The notes below the pieces were generated by a model. That model made no database searches. It saw only the letters and a list, made by a program, of their open reading frames with translations, and was not told the DNA's origin. 64,000 nt of DNA. Origin: Gammaproteobacteria bacterium. Its GTDB lineage: Bacteria > Pseudomonadota > Gammaproteobacteria > Pseudomonadales > Azotimanducaceae. The first letter of the stretch is position 1, and each line of letters starts with the position of its first letter. The DNA lies in assembly GCA_026706935.1 (NCBI GenBank), contig JAPOXV010000004.1, forward strand, positions 1 to 64,000, written 5' to 3'. Of this stretch, positions 26,645-35,853 are shown piece after piece. The translations under genes and the position numbers were made by a program.

Positions 26645-27795
26645 GCGTGCGGGGTCGCGTTTGTTTCTGCGCATTCGTCGGTGCGCTCACGCTTTCATAT
26701 CTCCTGACGTCAGAGGTCATCGGCCAACAAGAGTCTGAACCTGATCGAGAGTTTCAGCAGATCAAACACGAGATTTCGACCAAACAATCACTCCGTGCGA
26801 GTAAGGACCGCGAACGCGCCGAATTGAGACGACAGATCGCCGAAGTTGAAAGGGAGCGCAATCGACTGCAGGACCTCCATGCGACCTTAGAACGCAATCT
26901 CCACGAATCCGAACAGTCGCTCTCAGAAAACACCGCAAAGGTTGTTTCATACACCGGGTTAAGGGATCAGAAAACGACAGAGCTAGCCTGGAATGCTGTG
27001 ACATCTCAACAGCTAAAAACGCGCAATCCACTAACCATGTTGATCGTTCAGAGCGATCCACTGAAGGTCGATCGCCTCTATCACTATCACAAATACTTTG
27101 TCGAGCAACTTGAAGGTCAGATCAGCGAATTGGAGCAACATCTTCTTACGTTAGAACAGTTGATCCAAGATGCTAATAACGCCCGCGTTTTGCATGCCGC
27201 AAACGAACGGGAATTCGAGATTAACGCGTCAGCGCTGCAAGATCGAAGTAATCATCTTTCAACACTCAACAATCAATTGCAGACAGAAATCGATGTGCTC
27301 GATCGGGACCTCGCTCAGCTCGTGCGAGAACGTGAACGACTTAGTCAAATGATCGCTGCGCGTACCGCATCCCGGACTCGCACAGGACCCGTAATAACAC
27401 CCGCAACGCGAGGAGGTATGCAAAACTGGCCAGTCGTCGGTCCCGTACGTCAACAATTTGGTTCACTCCGAGCCGACGGACGAATCCGCTCCGAAGGAAT
27501 CGTCATTAACGCAACCCAAGGAGCACCTATTACTGCGATTGCTGGCGGAACCGTTTTATTTGCGGAGTGGTTTGAAGGTTACGGCAATACGATGATCATC
27601 GACCATGGGGACGAACTCATCGCGATCTATGCTCACTGCGACACCTTACTCAAACAAGCGAGTGAACCGGTCGAAGCGGGAGAAACAATCGGTACAGTTG
27701 GAATTAGCGGAACCGAGGACGCTGCGGGTCTTTATTTTGAGATTAGAGTAAGGAATGAACCCACCGACCCAACACGCTGGTTCAATAGTCCGTGA
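26641..27795 (+). CDS. envC: Murein hydrolase activator EnvC
   Basis: Periplasmic activator of the cell-separation amidases AmiA/AmiB. I chose TTG at 26641, coupled to the gpmI stop (TTGA), giving 384 residues with a signal peptide (about 5-27); an alternative GTG lies at 26647. A long coiled coil (about 35-245) is followed by a LytM domain. The metal site is degenerate: the usual HxH is replaced (GLYFEIRV instead of HLHFEIR), so the domain should be inactive and regulatory, as in known EnvC. ctpA, the usual next gene in Pseudomonas, is absent. Confidence 0.92.
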   Translation: MSVRGRVCFCAFVGALTLSYLLTSEVIGQQESEPDREFQQIKHEISTKQSLRASKDRERAELRRQIAEVERERNRLQDLHATLERNLHESEQSLSENTAKVVSYTGLRDQKTTELAWNAVTSQQLKTRNPLTMLIVQSDPLKVDRLYHYHKYFVEQLEGQISELEQHLLTLEQLIQDANNARVLHAANEREFEINASALQDRSNHLSTLNNQLQTEIDVLDRDLAQLVRERERLSQMIAARTASRTRTGPVITPATRGGMQNWPVVGPVRQQFGSLRADGRIRSEGIVINATQGAPITAIAGGTVLFAEWFEGYGNTMIIDHGDELIAIYAHCDTLLKQASEPVEAGETIGTVGISGTEDAAGLYFEIRVRNEPTDPTRWFNSP

Positions 27796-28036
27796 GTCAG
27801 GTCGCTCGATCGCCAAACTAGCGCTATGCGCGCCAGACATGAACGTAGGTAATCGCTGGACCACGTGAGATCGTATGACTTCGGCCATTGATCCAGGAGC
27901 GTTTCGTGAGCGTGTATGAACGACCAAATCGGCCTCGCTCGACATACAAACAATCTCGCCTAGTTGTCGAAATTCATTCGAGCAGAGGTTCAATACATGG
28001 TCTAAAATCGCCGTTCATTTTCAACGCAGAACGCTC

Positions 28037-28624
28037 GTGTCCCGCGCCGCGCAAGTTAGTCGCAATACGCTTGAAACTCGTATAACCGTAAGACTCCAAA
28101 TAGACGGCGACGGGCAATCGCGTTTTGACACCGGACTACCGTTTTTTGAGCACATGCTCCAGCAGATTGCTCGTCACGGTCTATTCGATCTTGAGATCGA
28201 TGCAGAAGGCGATCTCGAGGTCGACGCGCACCATACCGTCGAAGACATCGGCATTACATTGGGTCAGGCATTTGCCGAGGCGACGGAGAACAAGACAGGC
28301 TTAACTAGGTACGGACATGCATATGTCCCTCTAGATGAAGCGCTCTCCCGAGTGGTCGTCGATTGCTCAGGTCGGCCGGGACTTTCCTATGAGGTCGAGT
28401 TCACGCGTCCTCGAATTTCTGATTTCGATGTAGATTTATTACGGGAGTTCTTTCAAGGTTTTGTGAATCACGCTCTCGTGACGTTACACATCGACAACAT
28501 TAAAGGGATTAACGCACACCATCAGGCTGAAACAATTTTCAAAGCGTTTGGTCGAGCGCTAAGAATGGCAACGACGCTGGACGCTCGAGTTCTCGACACA
28601 CCTTCTACGAAGGGCACTCTGTGA
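28037..28624 (+). CDS. hisB: Imidazoleglycerol-phosphate dehydratase
   Basis: Dehydrates imidazoleglycerol phosphate in histidine synthesis. At 195 residues it is the monofunctional enzyme without the phosphatase domain of enteric HisB. Seen: [18 protein letters not shown], the two duplicated metal motifs [14 protein letters not shown] and [17 protein letters not shown]. The start is GTG. It is directly coupled to hisA (GTGA overlap); hisH, which normally stands between them, is missing. A 241-bp gap with no clear gene precedes it. Confidence 0.95.
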   Translation: MSRAAQVSRNTLETRITVRLQIDGDGQSRFDTGLPFFEHMLQQIARHGLFDLEIDAEGDLEVDAHHTVEDIGITLGQAFAEATENKTGLTRYGHAYVPLDEALSRVVVDCSGRPGLSYEVEFTRPRISDFDVDLLREFFQGFVNHALVTLHIDNIKGINAHHQAETIFKAFGRALRMATTLDARVLDTPSTKGTL

Positions 28625-29361
28625 TCCTAATCCCGGCAATCGATTTACATGATGGTCAATGCGTTCAGCTGAAACGAGGTTTGTTGAACACCGCCAAGAT
28701 TTACGACAACAACGCAGGTAATTTAGCTACACATTGGGTTAGTGAGGGCGCACAGCGGCTCCACGTCGTTGACCTTGATGGCGCTTTTTCTGGTCAATCC
28801 GAAAACCATGCTAGCATCCGCCAGATTGTGGAAGCCGCGGGAGATACGCCCGTACAGCTAGGCGGTGGCATTCGAACCATGGATGCTGTCGCCTCGTGGA
28901 TCGATGCTGGCATCGCCCAAGTTTGCATCGGTACACAAGCCGTCGAGGACATTGATTTTTTCACTGCTGCCGCTGAACGATATCCTCATCAGATTATTCT
29001 GGCGCTGGATGCAAGAGGCGGGTTAGTCTCGACGAGGGGTTGGGACACGACGACCGACGTCCCGGTCCGCGACCTGCTCGAGCTATGCGCTGAACTGCCA
29101 CTGTTTGCTTTGGTATTCACGGACATCGAGAGCGACGGTATGATGACTGGCGTCAATCTCAAGCGAACGGCACAAGTCCTGGCCGATACCGACATCCCGG
29201 TAATCGCGTCTGGCGGCGTGAGAGGTATCGTTGACTTGGAACAGTTACGCGATTTGCACGTTGGAGACAAGCGGCTGTTTGGCGCGATCAGTGGTAGTGC
29301 ACTATATGAGAAAGCGCTAGATTTTCGGCGAGGCGTATTGGTGTTAAAAACGGGTCCTTAG
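28621..29361 (+). CDS. hisA: ProFAR isomerase (HisA)
   Basis: TIM-barrel isomerase converting ProFAR to PRFAR in histidine synthesis. Seen: [20 protein letters not shown] with the catalytic Asp (D8), the phosphate loops QLGGGIRTM and VIASGGVRG, and the second catalytic Asp region [15 protein letters not shown]. Length 246. The start is GTG overlapping the hisB stop. hisF does not follow. The coding end runs into an imperfect 17-bp tandem repeat. Confidence 0.95.
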   Translation: MILIPAIDLHDGQCVQLKRGLLNTAKIYDNNAGNLATHWVSEGAQRLHVVDLDGAFSGQSENHASIRQIVEAAGDTPVQLGGGIRTMDAVASWIDAGIAQVCIGTQAVEDIDFFTAAAERYPHQIILALDARGGLVSTRGWDTTTDVPVRDLLELCAELPLFALVFTDIESDGMMTGVNLKRTAQVLADTDIPVIASGGVRGIVDLEQLRDLHVGDKRLFGAISGSALYEKALDFRRGVLVLKTGP

Positions 29362-29376
29362 TAAAAACGGATCCTT
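29346..29376. repeat. Short imperfect tandem repeat at the hisA stop
   Basis: AAAAACGGGTCCTT at 29346-29359 is repeated with one mismatch as AAAAACGGATCCTT at 29363-29376, a 17-bp period spanning the hisA stop codon. It is too short to be a mobile element and looks like a local slippage duplication. Confidence 0.55.
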
Positions 29377-29453
29377 CGCACCCACGTCACTTCAACTCAA
29401 CTCCCAAGGTAATTGCGCACCAAGCGCTCCTCCGGTCTCGATCTACTTAGCAC

Positions 29454-29846
29454 CTAGAGGCGATCTGACAGACTCCCATAAGGTAGGAAACGATTCTCGG
29501 TATGAGACTTTATCCACAAAAATAGATCACCGGGTAACGCGTTCCGCGCCTTTAAGACCCTAATTAACGTTAAAACAGGTGATCGGCTACCAGCTTCAAA
29601 ACCGCTAAAGTCACGTTCAATTACAGTCAAAACCTTGATCCATGCTTCGATCGTAGCATCTGATTCGGTGCCAACAAATGACCGCCACGCTTCAGAATCC
29701 ACAAGCATCGTTGGTCGTAACAACGCTTGCTCGTCGTCGGTGAGACTGAACGTTTCTGTCTCAATTTGCGATGCCGCATGATTCAGAATTACGCGGTGGC
29801 TTGATGTCAAGCTTGTTGCAGATGGATCCCAGCTTTCAACCGTCAC
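29454..29846 (-). CDS. Conserved hypothetical protein near mutY
   Basis: A 130-residue soluble protein with no signal peptide or membrane span. I do not recognise a named family with certainty. Visible features are an acidic helical middle (LTDDEQALLRPTMLVDSEAWRSFVG), a GFEAGSRSPVLTLIRVLKARNALPGDLFLWIKSHTENRF segment with conserved-looking Trp, Arg and Asn residues, and an end in LPYGSLSDRL. Proteins with this closing pattern occur in gammaproteobacteria. It lies between hisA and mutY, transcribed opposite to both. Confidence 0.6.
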   Translation of the reverse strand: MTVESWDPSATSLTSSHRVILNHAASQIETETFSLTDDEQALLRPTMLVDSEAWRSFVGTESDATIEAWIKVLTVIERDFSGFEAGSRSPVLTLIRVLKARNALPGDLFLWIKSHTENRFLPYGSLSDRL

Positions 29847-29937
29847 TTGATGAACAACACCCTAATTCGCAGCACGCTAACGTACAAGCTTATCGAATGT
29901 CGCGCCACTTCGTAACTAGGATGAAACAAATTCGCCG

Positions 29938-30990
29938 ATGATCGACTGGTTTGCAAACCGGGTATTAGGGTGGGCCGAACGACACGGTCGAACAGATCTT
30001 CCATGGCAGCTCGAGCGAACGCCTTATCGAGTCTGGGTAGCCGAAATCATGCTGCAACAGACTCAAGTTCAAACGGTGATCCCCTACTTCGAAAGATTCA
30101 TGTCCAGACTGCCGACTGTGAACTCACTGGCAAGCGCCTCACTTGACGACGTTTTAAGCCTTTGGACAGGTCTCGGTTACTACCGACGTGCTCGACTGTT
30201 ACATCAAGCCGCGACCGAAATCATGAAGGAACACAACGGACGAGTGCCGGACTCACTCGACGCGCTAGTCAGTCTCCCAGGTATCGGACGCTCAACCGCA
30301 GGTGCAATCCTCTCGAGTGGATTCAACCAACCCGGGGTAATCCTTGATGGTAATGTGAAGCGAGTTCTCGCCCGCTTTCATGCTGTGGAGGGTGAGTTAC
30401 GTCGTTCCGCCGTGTTGAACCAATTGTGGATACACGCAGAAACGCACACCCCAACCGAACGAAACGCGGAATATGCACAAGCGATCATGGATTTAGGTGC
30501 TACGTGCTGCACAAAAAACGCGCCAAATTGCTCGCATTGCCCGGTTCACACACGCTGTAGGGCTCTTAGTGAAAACAAGGTAGATCACTTTCCGAGCACG
30601 AGTCAACGCAAATCTGTTCGTGATGAATCCTTGCGGTTACTACTGGTAATCGACGCAAAAGGAAGATATCTCCTGCGGCGTCGACCTGCTGATGGATTGT
30701 GGGGTGGACTATGGCACCCGTTACGAGTTGAGGGTAGAAACGATGTCTCTCAATCTCTCGCTCAGGTTGGTATTGACAATGGTCACATTCTTCGTGAGGC
30801 GACAATTCCGATCTTCGCGCATACACTCTCACACGTCCGCTTCAAAGTAGATGCAACGGTGCTTTACCTATCGAGTTCGCCACAGCTCGATTTCTCGAAT
30901 GACGATCTCATTTGGCTCGATACGCGCACATCGTCGTCGATCGGACTATCTCGGTTAACGCTCACGTTAATGGAGAAGGCACGCACGTGA
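29938..30990 (+). CDS. mutY: A/G-specific adenine glycosylase MutY
   Basis: Removes adenine mispaired with 8-oxoguanine. Seen: LPWQLERTPYRVWVAEIMLQQTQVQTVIPYFERF, helix-hairpin-helix LVSLPGIGRSTAGAILSSGF with the catalytic Asp region VILDGNVKRVLAR, a 4Fe-4S cluster motif (CTKNAPNCSHCPVHTRC, C-x6-C-x2-C-x5-C), and a C-terminal NUDIX-like 8-oxoG recognition domain (about 230-345). Length 350. yggX follows after 103 bp, the usual pair. Confidence 0.96.
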   Translation: MIDWFANRVLGWAERHGRTDLPWQLERTPYRVWVAEIMLQQTQVQTVIPYFERFMSRLPTVNSLASASLDDVLSLWTGLGYYRRARLLHQAATEIMKEHNGRVPDSLDALVSLPGIGRSTAGAILSSGFNQPGVILDGNVKRVLARFHAVEGELRRSAVLNQLWIHAETHTPTERNAEYAQAIMDLGATCCTKNAPNCSHCPVHTRCRALSENKVDHFPSTSQRKSVRDESLRLLLVIDAKGRYLLRRRPADGLWGGLWHPLRVEGRNDVSQSLAQVGIDNGHILREATIPIFAHTLSHVRFKVDATVLYLSSSPQLDFSNDDLIWLDTRTSSSIGLSRLTLTLMEKART

Positions 30991-31093
30991 TTGTGGATTT
31001 CCTGGACCGCGTACGCAACTCCTACCTCGATTCTGCTAAATCAACACACTTCGATGAATAGGATTTCGCCGTTACACAACCGTGTGCATTGAT

Positions 31094-31363
31094 ATGCGAA
31101 CCGTCCAATGTCGCAAGCATGGCAAGGAACTACCTGGGTTAGAAAGACCGCCGATGCCGGGACCTCTCGGTGAAGATATATTCAACAACGTATCGGCTAA
31201 AGCGTGGGAAGACTGGCAGACGCTTCAAACGATGCTCATCAACGAACATCACTTGTCACTCCGCGATGCGGATTCGCGGAAATATCTACTTGATCAGATG
31301 AATCGGTTCTTGCGTAACGAGGAAACAGAAACTCCAGCAGGCTACGTAAAGCCTGAGGAATGA
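31094..31363 (+). CDS. yggX: Fe(II)-trafficking protein YggX
   Basis: Small cytoplasmic protein that protects iron-sulfur clusters against oxidation. At 89 residues it shows the family N-terminus MRTVQCRKHGKELPGLERPPMPGPLG with the single conserved Cys (C6), then AWEDWQTLQTMLINEHHLSLRDADSRKYLLDQM. The ATG at 31094 matches family starts; the frame is open four codons further to a GTG. It sits after mutY, as in most gammaproteobacteria. Confidence 0.94.
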   Translation: MRTVQCRKHGKELPGLERPPMPGPLGEDIFNNVSAKAWEDWQTLQTMLINEHHLSLRDADSRKYLLDQMNRFLRNEETETPAGYVKPEE

Positions 31364-31392
31364 TCACTTTAGTTTGAAAAGGGTATTAGAAG

Positions 31393-32112
31393 ATGATTTT
31401 TGAACGAGGCGCCGTGAGTATTCACTACGAAATCCATGGTGAAGGTTTCCCCATCCTCTTATTCGCGCCAGGCGGAATGCGGTCTGCCGCATCGTTTTGG
31501 CGTGGTAGTGAATGGGATCCGATCGCGACGTTATCGAACGATTTCCAGGTTATCGCCATGGACCAGCGAAACGCCGGAAGCTCGACTGCACCCGTTTCTG
31601 GATCTGACGGTTGGGCGACTTATACCGCTGACCACATCGCTTTGGCAGACCATTTAGGTTTGGACAGACTTCACCTCATGGGAGGGTGCATCGGCGGACC
31701 ATACTGCTTCGGTTTTATTCAAGCTGCGCCGTCGCGTGTTTGTGCTGCGGTCATTCAACAGTCGATTGGGGTCGACAACAATCAAGATCTCTTCTTTGAG
31801 ATGTTTGACTTATGGGCGAATCCGATAAAAGAGGCGCATCCCGAGGCGAGCGAATCGGATTGGACTCAGTTTCGTTCGAATATGTTCGAACAGGAGTTCT
31901 TGTATAACGTTGATCGAGACTTCATTAGAAACTGTGACACGCCTTTGTGGGTGCTAATGGGTTCAGACCCGTACCACCCCGAAGTCGTCTCACGTGAAAT
32001 CGCGGATCTCGCACCTAATGCGACGCTCGTTGAACAATGGAAGAACCCAGAAGAGGATGACACCGTTAACAAGGTTCTCACTTTCCTGCACAAGCACACT
32101 CCCGAAAGATGA
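31393..32112 (+). CDS. Alpha/beta hydrolase with a cysteine nucleophile elbow
   Basis: A 239-residue alpha/beta-fold protein. The oxyanion region (APGGM), the AMDQRNAGSS strand and the nucleophile elbow MGGCIGGP are clear; residue C99 replaces the usual serine. Cys nucleophiles are known in dienelactone-hydrolase-like enzymes. An acidic candidate lies in MGSDPYHP. No obvious catalytic His is seen where it would be expected (LVEQWKNPEEDD), so catalysis may be non-standard. It is followed by a MOSC gene after 27 bp. Substrate unknown. Confidence 0.75.
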   Translation: MIFERGAVSIHYEIHGEGFPILLFAPGGMRSAASFWRGSEWDPIATLSNDFQVIAMDQRNAGSSTAPVSGSDGWATYTADHIALADHLGLDRLHLMGGCIGGPYCFGFIQAAPSRVCAAVIQQSIGVDNNQDLFFEMFDLWANPIKEAHPEASESDWTQFRSNMFEQEFLYNVDRDFIRNCDTPLWVLMGSDPYHPEVVSREIADLAPNATLVEQWKNPEEDDTVNKVLTFLHKHTPER

Positions 32113-32139
32113 TGCTTCATTGACAAAGAGTCAGAGTCT

Positions 32140-32772
32140 ATGAAATTAAAGAGCGTGAACGTTGGTAGCGCCTTACGGCTAGGCGATTTGCTGACTGGAA
32201 TCTGTAAACAATCGCATGAAGGAGCGATAGAAGTCTCGACTCTTGGACTGGTGGGTGACGCAGTATGCGACAAGAAGTACCACGGTGGTCCTGATCAAGC
32301 CATCTATATTTACGGTGGAGACGACTACGCTTTCTGGTCTAATGAGCACGGTCTCGACCTAAATCCAGGTACGTTCGGCGACAACCTCACCATCTCAGAA
32401 CTTAGTTCGTTGTCAGTCTGTGTTGGCGATCGTTTTCTAATCAATGATGTCATACTTGAGGCGACGGCTCCTCGAATTCCATGCGCAACATTAGGAAGAC
32501 GTATGGACGATCCCAAATTCCCCGTAGCGTTTCGAAAAGCACAAAGATCCGGGTTTTACTGCCGTGTATTGCAGGAAGGCGTCGTACAAGCTGGCAGTGA
32601 CGTTACCCTTGTACCAACAAAGGATCCGGAATCTCTCTCCATACTCGACATGTTTGAGCTGTACTACGATCCCAACCCATCAAGTGAACGTCTCAGACAC
32701 GCTCTCGCTACTCCTATCGCTATCCGTGATCGAGAGCGATTTAGCGAACGACTCGAAAACTTAAATGCTTAA
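32140..32772 (+). CDS. MOSC domain protein (YiiM-like)
   Basis: A 210-residue protein with a MOSC beta-barrel, a fold used to bind molybdenum cofactor sulfide. Seen: GLVGDAVCDKKYHGGPDQAIYIYGGDDYAFW, GTFGDNLTI, and the conserved Cys in TAPRIPCATLGRRM, followed by a C-terminal helical 3-alpha domain (about 165-210: SLSILDMFELYYDPNPS). E. coli YiiM reduces N-hydroxylated bases; a similar detoxifying reductase role is inferred. It overlaps a small membrane protein gene by 8 nt. Confidence 0.85.
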   Translation: MKLKSVNVGSALRLGDLLTGICKQSHEGAIEVSTLGLVGDAVCDKKYHGGPDQAIYIYGGDDYAFWSNEHGLDLNPGTFGDNLTISELSSLSVCVGDRFLINDVILEATAPRIPCATLGRRMDDPKFPVAFRKAQRSGFYCRVLQEGVVQAGSDVTLVPTKDPESLSILDMFELYYDPNPSSERLRHALATPIAIRDRERFSERLENLNA

Positions 32773-32956
32773 TTACGATTCAGGTACGGCGATTCACTTC
32801 ATCGCGTTCGCGGTGTTGTTTACTACCGCGTTTGCTTTCGTGACATGGCGCATCGTGCGTAACCTTGAAAAGGAAGATGAAGCGTCAACGCGCGAGGAAG
32901 CAGAGGTGCCTGACGCAAAAGACCCAGATCCAGATCAAGACACGAATACGACTTAG
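32765..32956 (+). CDS. Small single-span membrane protein with acidic tail
   Basis: A 63-residue protein of unknown function. It has one membrane segment (about 8-29: IHFIAFAVLFTTAFAFVTWRIV) followed by a highly acidic tail rich in Glu, Asp and Pro. It overlaps the 3' end of the MOSC gene by 8 nt and precedes a methyltransferase gene by 27 bp, so it is probably part of the same transcript. Confidence 0.6.
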   Translation: MLNYDSGTAIHFIAFAVLFTTAFAFVTWRIVRNLEKEDEASTREEAEVPDAKDPDPDQDTNTT

Positions 32957-32983
32957 CTCCAACGACCGGACATTCAATCGCTT

Positions 32984-33562
32984 ATGGAATCCGATCGCAT
33001 CAAATGGAATCAACGTTATCGTGAAGGTGCGTACGTTGCACGAAAGCACCCGACAGCGCTGCTCGAAGATTGGCTTGAACGACTGCCTCATTCGGTCGCG
33101 CTTGATGTAGCTTGCGGAAGTGGTCGCAACGCGCGGTACATCGCTCAATCAGCTCAGTGGGTCATTGGTATCGACATATCGGATGTCGCGATCGCACAAG
33201 CGCGCAAACTCGCATCACACCTTGACAACGTCGAGTTCAAGGTCAGCGATCTTGACGACGGTATATCTTTCGAACAACAGTTCGATCTCATCGTGATGGT
33301 TCGTTACGTCAACGTCGAGCTGATGTGTATGTTGCCGGAGTTTCTCGTACCGGGCGGCGCACTGTTTATAGAGGAACATTTGCGATGGGACGATCCCGAT
33401 CTTGAACTCGCGGGTCCTAAAAATCCGGATTACCGTATAGAGCCAGGCGCAGTTGCGCGAGCATTGGACTCTCTCGAGCCTTTGCACACATTTGAAGGGT
33501 TGGTGACCGATCCATTAGGAGAGCAATCCGCACTAGCTCAATTCATCGGTAGGAAAGTTTGA
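32984..33562 (+). CDS. Class I SAM-dependent methyltransferase
   Basis: A 192-residue methyltransferase resembling the TehB/small-molecule type. Seen: WNQRYREGAYVARKHPTALLEDWLERL, SAM motif I ALDVACGSGRNARYIAQ, motif II GIDISDVAIAQARK, FDLIVMVRYVNVEL, and FIEEHLRW. It probably methylates a small molecule or metalloid (inference); no substrate can be read from the sequence. It is the last gene of the MOSC run. Confidence 0.82.
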   Translation: MESDRIKWNQRYREGAYVARKHPTALLEDWLERLPHSVALDVACGSGRNARYIAQSAQWVIGIDISDVAIAQARKLASHLDNVEFKVSDLDDGISFEQQFDLIVMVRYVNVELMCMLPEFLVPGGALFIEEHLRWDDPDLELAGPKNPDYRIEPGAVARALDSLEPLHTFEGLVTDPLGEQSALAQFIGRKV

Positions 33563-33637
33563 GACAAAACTTACTGAACGAGTCAACTCGCCATAAAGTA
33601 CGATATTCGACTCAGTTCAGACCCCATAGCGCAAGCG

Positions 33638-34801
33638 ATGCCTTACATATCTGATCGATCAGTTCATGACGCGGACTCACACGTCATGGAAATACCTCAT
33701 TGGCTGGATGACTTTGGTACGAAACGCGTCGTTGAGCAATTCAATGCCCGGCTTGGACGTGAAAAATCTGATTTCTACACCAATCTGATCAAGAAGCACG
33801 AAGCCGCGAATTTCGGTCCTGGCGACGAAGATCGTGTCATGGGTTTGAAGAATCACGAAGCGATCGGAGCATTTAAAAAAGAAGATCGATCGGTCGCACT
33901 CGACCTAATGGGGGTCAAGACCCAATTGGTTTTTCCGACATCTACCAATGTTTGGCTCGAAACGCTCGAACACGGCGATGATGTCGACTTACTTTACGAA
34001 ACGGCGAGCGCGACCAATCGATCGCAGATTGAGTTCTGCTGTCACGACGAGCGCTTGCTACCAGTCGGTTACGTACCGCTTGCGGATCTTGATCGCGCTA
34101 ATGCGACGGCGAAGGAAGCTCTTGAACTCGGTATCAAGGCGCTTTTGATCCCATGGGCGTGTCCTAAAAACCACGCAACCAGTCACGTCAAACTCGACGC
34201 AGTTTGGTCACAAGCGGTTGACGCGTCGGTACCGGTCTTGCTTCACGTAGGACTAGCCGACCGCGTACTACCCGAAGCGCACAAGAACAATGGACTTCCT
34301 GCGGTCCCCGACTTTCACGGTGGCGAAGAGAACTTCCGCTCAATCTCCTACATGGCGATTCCACACGGTCCCATGCAAGCAATAGCCATGCTCATCTTGG
34401 ATGGCGTGTTAGATCGCTTCGAGACACTTAAGATCGGCGTAATCGAACTTGGCGCTTCTTGGGTTCCAGGATTTATGCGCCAACTGGATTCTGCGCTTGA
34501 AGCATTTGCACGTCACGAGACTCGGCTCCAACACCTGTCGCTCAAACCAAGTGAGTATGTGAGACGACAAGTCCGAGTAACCCCCTATCCCACTGAACCC
34601 ACTGGATGGATCATCGAACAGTCTTCGCCAGAGATTTGCATGTTCTCGTCCGACTATCCTCACCTGGAAGGTGGTCGAAATCCATACGGACGATTCACCC
34701 GCAGTACGACTGACTTAGGCGAGAAGACTCTGGACCGATTCTTCCGCGCTAATTTCGAAGACCTTCTTGGACCCGTCGTGTTTCCAGCACAAATCGGCTA
34801 G
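33638..34801 (+). CDS. Amidohydrolase-2 (ACMSD-like) family hydrolase/decarboxylase
   Basis: A 387-residue metal-dependent TIM-barrel protein. Seen: HDADSHVMEIPHW (the DxHxH-type metal motif here reads DADSH), LLHVGLADRV with a metal His, and the C-terminal MFSSDYPHLEGGRNPYGRF, where the Asp is the general acid/base. Members decarboxylate or hydrolyse aromatic and steroid-derived acids. Its 3' end overlaps the convergent DUF1080 gene by 4 bp. Confidence 0.85.
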   Translation: MPYISDRSVHDADSHVMEIPHWLDDFGTKRVVEQFNARLGREKSDFYTNLIKKHEAANFGPGDEDRVMGLKNHEAIGAFKKEDRSVALDLMGVKTQLVFPTSTNVWLETLEHGDDVDLLYETASATNRSQIEFCCHDERLLPVGYVPLADLDRANATAKEALELGIKALLIPWACPKNHATSHVKLDAVWSQAVDASVPVLLHVGLADRVLPEAHKNNGLPAVPDFHGGEENFRSISYMAIPHGPMQAIAMLILDGVLDRFETLKIGVIELGASWVPGFMRQLDSALEAFARHETRLQHLSLKPSEYVRRQVRVTPYPTEPTGWIIEQSSPEICMFSSDYPHLEGGRNPYGRFTRSTTDLGEKTLDRFFRANFEDLLGPVVFPAQIG

Positions 34802-35565
34802 TCTGCTTGTAGTTTGTCGAGCTCTCTGACCCAAATATTGCGGAACTGCACTTTATCGCCGTGATCTTGCAGCACCAACGGACCTTTGGGTCCATGTGGT
34901 TCAGCATAAGACGCAAGCGCACGATGTTGGGTTGGACCTTGCATTTGCTGCCTAAGGTGCACAAGCACGCCATTGTGGAACACTGTCATCGCTGCCGGCT
35001 TCGCTAACGCACCGTTTTCGTATTCCGGAGTCTCGAAAACAACGTCGAAGCTGTGCCACATGCCAGGCGGTACACACGCATTCACTAAGGGTGGATACTG
35101 TCCATAAATCGCTGCTGTGACGCCATCAGCATAGGTCGGGTTCTCGTATCCATCCAGCACCTGAATTTCATAAAGTCCGAGCAGAAAGACGCCGCTGTTC
35201 CCACGTCCTTGACTATCGGCGTAAATCTCAGTCGGCGCACGCCATTCAACATGGAGCTGACAGGTGCCGAACTCCGCTTTGGAACGGATGTCACCAGTTC
35301 GAGGCGTAACTTCCATGGCACCGCCTTCCACGAGTGTCCAGCCGCATGACTCACCATTGCGATGCGTCCACCCATCGGTGTTGGTGCCGTCAAATAAAAC
35401 GTGTGCGTCCGAAGGCGGTGCTCCAACCAGAGCTTTTGTTGCATCTGAACTAGGTTCAACGACAGCTGGCATCGGTCGGTCCACATCGTGAACCCGCCAC
35501 GACTGACCTGGGATCACCGGGGTATCGGAATATCCTTTAGGGAGGACGCGTATTTCGTCGGACAT
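34798..35565 (-). CDS. DUF1080 (3-keto-disaccharide hydrolase fold) protein
   Basis: A 255-residue protein of the DUF1080 family, a concanavalin-like beta-sandwich found in sugar- and aryl-compound hydrolases. Seen: HVLFDGTNTDGWTHRNGESCGWTLVEGGAMEVTPRTGDI, GTCQLHVEWRAP, GNSGVFLLGLYEIQVLDGYENPTYADG and the terminal VQFRNIWVREL. There is no signal peptide, so it is probably cytoplasmic. An AAGGAAAG site stands close upstream of the ATG. The function of the family is not settled. Confidence 0.85.
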   Translation of the reverse strand: MSDEIRVLPKGYSDTPVIPGQSWRVHDVDRPMPAVVEPSSDATKALVGAPPSDAHVLFDGTNTDGWTHRNGESCGWTLVEGGAMEVTPRTGDIRSKAEFGTCQLHVEWRAPTEIYADSQGRGNSGVFLLGLYEIQVLDGYENPTYADGVTAAIYGQYPPLVNACVPPGMWHSFDVVFETPEYENGALAKPAAMTVFHNGVLVHLRQQMQGPTQHRALASYAEPHGPKGPLVLQDHGDKVQFRNIWVRELDKLQAD

Positions 35566-35853
35566 TTCTTTCCTTGAAGCGTGATAACTTGCTAATTTAA
35601 TGTTCTACATTGCTTACGGGAAATCTGATTGCCTCTGAGATGAGCGGGCGAGAAAGGAGGTTGCCTCTCGCTCAAACGATTTTGCATATCTAGAAATCAA
35701 GCGGCCAGACATGGCAAGTATTTAGTGATCCACGAATTTGGTGGTATGCTCACATCCCTATGACGGGTGGCTAGCTTTCAACTTCCTACCTGTCAGTATG
35801 TGGCCAGAGAAGACTCACGAACATCAAACTTTGTCGTTGCTAAGCACAAATTA
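35566..35853. other. Intergenic region between the divergent DUF1080 and DUF1592 genes
   Basis: 288 bp between divergent genes. It contains TTGCCTCT twice (about 35629 and 35661) and a stem of TGAGCG with CGCTCA around a purine-rich stretch (about 35640-35675) without a U-tract. I see no gene here. The frame of the DUF1592 gene is open further upstream to a GTG at 35767, but those residues do not resemble a signal peptide. Confidence 0.4.
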
